Part shown: positions 62,301-64,000 of the stretch, piece after piece | How positions within the stretch are numbered: position 1 is the stretch's first letter | Layout of the letters: each line of letters begins with the position of its first letter | From: Dicaeum eximium | Taxonomy: Eukaryota; Chordata; Aves; Passeriformes; Dicaeidae | Direction of reading: 5' to 3' | Length of the DNA stretch: 64,000 bases | Assembly: GCA_013396995.1 (NCBI GenBank) | Contig: VWZP01001440.1 | Coordinates: 4,365,151 to 4,429,150, forward strand | Program-made: the position numbers and the translations under genes | The notes under the pieces: generated by a model | The model's input: the letters and a program-made list of their open reading frames with translations, nothing else | The model's database searches: none | What the model was told of the DNA's origin: nothing

Positions 62301-63905
62301 GAATGTTTAGGACTTGAGTGGTATCTTTCAGTTAGGTGTCTTACAGTTCCAGATGTGTGGTGGGTCATGTTCTCTTATACATGTTGTTAGTAAAAGAAAG
62401 ATGCTTAGATGCTTCCAATTCTTATTTTCTTTCTGCTCCCCTTCTTTTTTTCCTTATGTTTGAGTAGTCCCGTCTTTCATTGTCCTTTCTTTTCTTTCCT
62501 ATTATTGGGTTAATTTGCTGCTGTAGCCATAGCTGCACTATTTTAGGTGCCATTTTTCCTGAACACCATTTTCTTTTAGACTGGCCTTGAATAAAGATGG
62601 CCTTTCCTTTAGACTTGCATTTGATAACTTAAAAGTCTGTTTCATGGAAGTTTGTGTTGAAGATTAATCTTTTTTTCCTTCTCCCTTCTTCTCTTAAGCT
62701 TTGCACTGTCTTGCATCTTGGTGACTTTCACCTTCAACCTGTTCTGTATTGGGTAAATTTGAAGAGAGATGAGCGACTCTCCTACTTGCTTTATTGTGTC
62801 TGCTATATCAAAGTTCCTGAAGTATTCTAAGACCTTGTAAGACCATCTTAACAAATGTCTAGGTAGTTACAATCTTGTACAGTGATGAACTTCTGCACCC
62901 TTTATAACTCTTCAAGTCCTCCCTCCACCATGATTCAGAGGTCTGTTTCGGACTTCTTTCAGCACTCGTGTTTTGCACAATTATTCTGTGTATCCTTCTG
63001 CGAAGATTAACTTCCTCTGTATGTTGGACTTATGTCAGAAATGCATACTGTGCAGCATTATTCACACCTCCAAATCTATAATGAAACAAGGATTTGGGGG
63101 AATCTTCCTAATATAAACTCTGGGTGGTTCTTTTAGATATTCTTCACGCTTAACCTGATTTTGAGCAAAATGTCACATGGTCCAAACAAGTGTATTGATT
63201 GTCATGCTGAATTGCTGGCAGGCATTTTGGGTGCAGCTGCAGACATCTTGCAGTGACTGACCTCTGGATTGTAACTGCAGTTTTTAGTCAGTGAAAGCCA
63301 TATTTGGGGTGCTAAGGAAAACACAGAACATTTTCTGCTAGTTGCAGAAATTAAAGGCTATGTGGGATGCATTACCCCATGGAACATGGGGTTAAGCATT
63401 TGTGTTCACAGTGACCCTTGTTCTAACATTTGGCTTGAAAGGGAGTGCTCAAGCTGTGAGAATAGAAAACCACATGACAGGCTGGATACTCACTTGTGCC
63501 CTTTTCTTTGGTGGGTTTGGTCTGTTAAAGTTGCTGTAGTGTGTGCCTGTTGTCTGTTGATTTTTTTTTCCTTTTTTTCCGTCTTCCTTATATTTCAATT
63601 CTGATGAACATAAACTGAGAAACCGATCATATTGTTTGCAGAGCTAAAAGCAGAAGCCAGTATCATGGACCAGCTGAGTAGCTCTGACAGTTCATCTGAC
63701 TCTAAAAGTTCGTCCTCTTCATCAAGTAGTGAAAATAGTTCTAGTGATTCTGAAGATGAGGAAATGAAGCCCTCTCTTCCTCTGTCGATGCCGTATTTGC
63801 AGCCTCAGCCTACTGTGTCTGCCATACCACAACAGGCTGTTCCTGACAAAGATGCCAGTCATAACAGATCCCAAGAGAGCAGTGGTCATATGATGAATAC
63901 ACTAC
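56245..63905 (+). CDS. EAF2: ELL-associated factor 2, exons 1-5 (last exon beyond the window)
   Basis: EAF2 binds the elongation factors ELL and ELL2 in the nucleus and stimulates RNA polymerase II elongation. Five coding exons (56245-56347, 58664-58758, 59436-59572, 60345-60490, 63642-63905) join in phase to 248 codons plus one base. The N-terminal EAF domain covers residues 1 to about 113 and includes RVLKLGESFE, YDFKPASID, the STPPVTVFKGSKKPYLKEC block, LIINHDTGECRLEKLSSNI and VKKTR. A linker with a Gln5 run follows. A Ser/Asp-rich activation region with an eight-serine run sits at about residues 169-198. These blocks match EAF2 rather than EAF1, where the N terminus and middle region differ. 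The remaining residues, which should be the conserved DLQLSESGSDSDD-type tail, are outside the window. No defects are seen. Confidence 0.97.
57480..57880. other. GC-rich island inside EAF2 intron 1
   Basis: A sharply bounded stretch of about 400 bases of GC- and CpG-rich sequence sits inside AT-rich intron. Its open frames (plus 57522-57908, minus 57812-57480) look like products of composition, not protein families. It could be an alternative promoter or enhancer CpG island, or a GC-rich insertion. No repeat family was recognised. Confidence 0.45.
58664..58758 (+). CDS. EAF2: EAF2 exon 2, residues 35-66
   Basis: The acceptor is TTGTATTTAG and the donor TTGAG|GTGAGT. It encodes YDFKPASIDMSCEG and VTITLPNIE of the EAF domain. 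Confidence 0.96.
59436..59572 (+). CDS. EAF2: EAF2 exon 3, residues 67-111
   Basis: The acceptor is TTTAATAG and the donor ACCAG|GTGGGT. It encodes GSTPPVTVFKGSKKPYLKEC and INHDTGECRLEKLSSNI, the most conserved part of the family. Confidence 0.97.
60345..60490 (+). CDS. EAF2: EAF2 exon 4, residues 112-160
   Basis: The acceptor is TTGCACACAG and the donor CGGG|GTAAGC. It encodes AEGSSKVQSRLE, a run of five glutamines, and a Pro/Ser-rich linker ending MDDIER. Confidence 0.95.
61390..61600 (-). mobile_element. Possible ancient CR1/L3-like LINE tail
   Basis: In EAF2 intron 4 the plus strand reads GATGGTAGAGGTATTATCAA, GGCATCTAGTCCATCC, and later GCCATTCCAGACTT. The order and spacing loosely recall the reverse complement of CR1-type 3' ends. 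The similarity is weak. Confidence 0.3.
63642..63905 (+). CDS. EAF2: EAF2 exon 5, residues 161-248, Ser/Asp-rich activation region
   Basis: The acceptor is TGTTTGCAG and the donor CTAC|GTAAGT. It begins ELKAEASIMDQLSSSDSSSD, followed by an uninterrupted serine run and DSEDEE. It ends HMMNTL plus one base. The middle (PLSMPYLQPQPTVSA) is poorly conserved relative to human. Confidence 0.95.
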
Positions 63906-64000
63906 GTAAGTACAAAGGCTGTTCTTTTCTTAGTGCACAATTCCAGACATCAAGATTCTGAGAGGAAACCATATTGTTTTTAAGTATGTCTCTGTTATAA

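Noticed and set aside
1..64000. CRISPR arrays, tRNA or rRNA genes, operons, defence or toxin systems, intact endogenous viruses
   Set aside because: I looked on both strands for regular spaced repeats, tRNA-like arms, paired LTRs and viral or bacterial genes and saw none. The window is ordinary vertebrate genome.

Overview
This window looks like ordinary nuclear DNA from a bird. It has vertebrate multi-exon genes with GT-AG introns, several decayed CR1 LINE copies (one with the standard avian CR1 3' end at 50.43-50.86 kb), and the conserved IQCB1/EAF2 head-to-head pair. I cannot name the species, and a closely related sauropsid cannot be fully excluded.

Layout, left to right. (1) Positions 1-3283, minus strand: the 5' coding end of a gene I do not recognise, in three exons with matching splice phases. 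The third exon stays open for 1342 bp and runs off the left edge. (2) Positions 3.3-32 kb: about 29 kb with no convincing coding sequence, only short tandem repeats and simple repeats. It may be the first intron of gene (1). (3) Positions 32.1-33.0 kb: a CpG island with a perfect palindromic X-box (RFX site) and a good minus-strand splice donor, so a plausible distal promoter of gene (1). (4) Positions 33-37 kb: no gene seen. A truncated CR1 endonuclease fragment lies at 37.0-37.8 kb. (5) Positions 38,207-55,536, minus strand: IQCB1 (NPHP5). All 13 coding exons were resolved and join in phase to give a complete 594-residue protein. Two CR1 copies and an (AT)17 microsatellite lie in its introns. 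(6) Positions 55.4-56.5 kb: a CpG-island bidirectional promoter. (7) Positions 56,245-63,905, plus strand: EAF2, first five coding exons (248 codons plus one base). The last exon lies beyond the right edge.

IQCB1 is a calmodulin-binding centrosomal and ciliary transition-zone protein. EAF2 is a nuclear partner of the ELL elongation factors. They share a promoter but no pathway. I found no operon-like, CRISPR, defence or mobile gene system. The most interesting lead is the unrecognised left-hand gene, which may use an RFX-type ciliary promoter and sits on the same strand as a ciliary gene.
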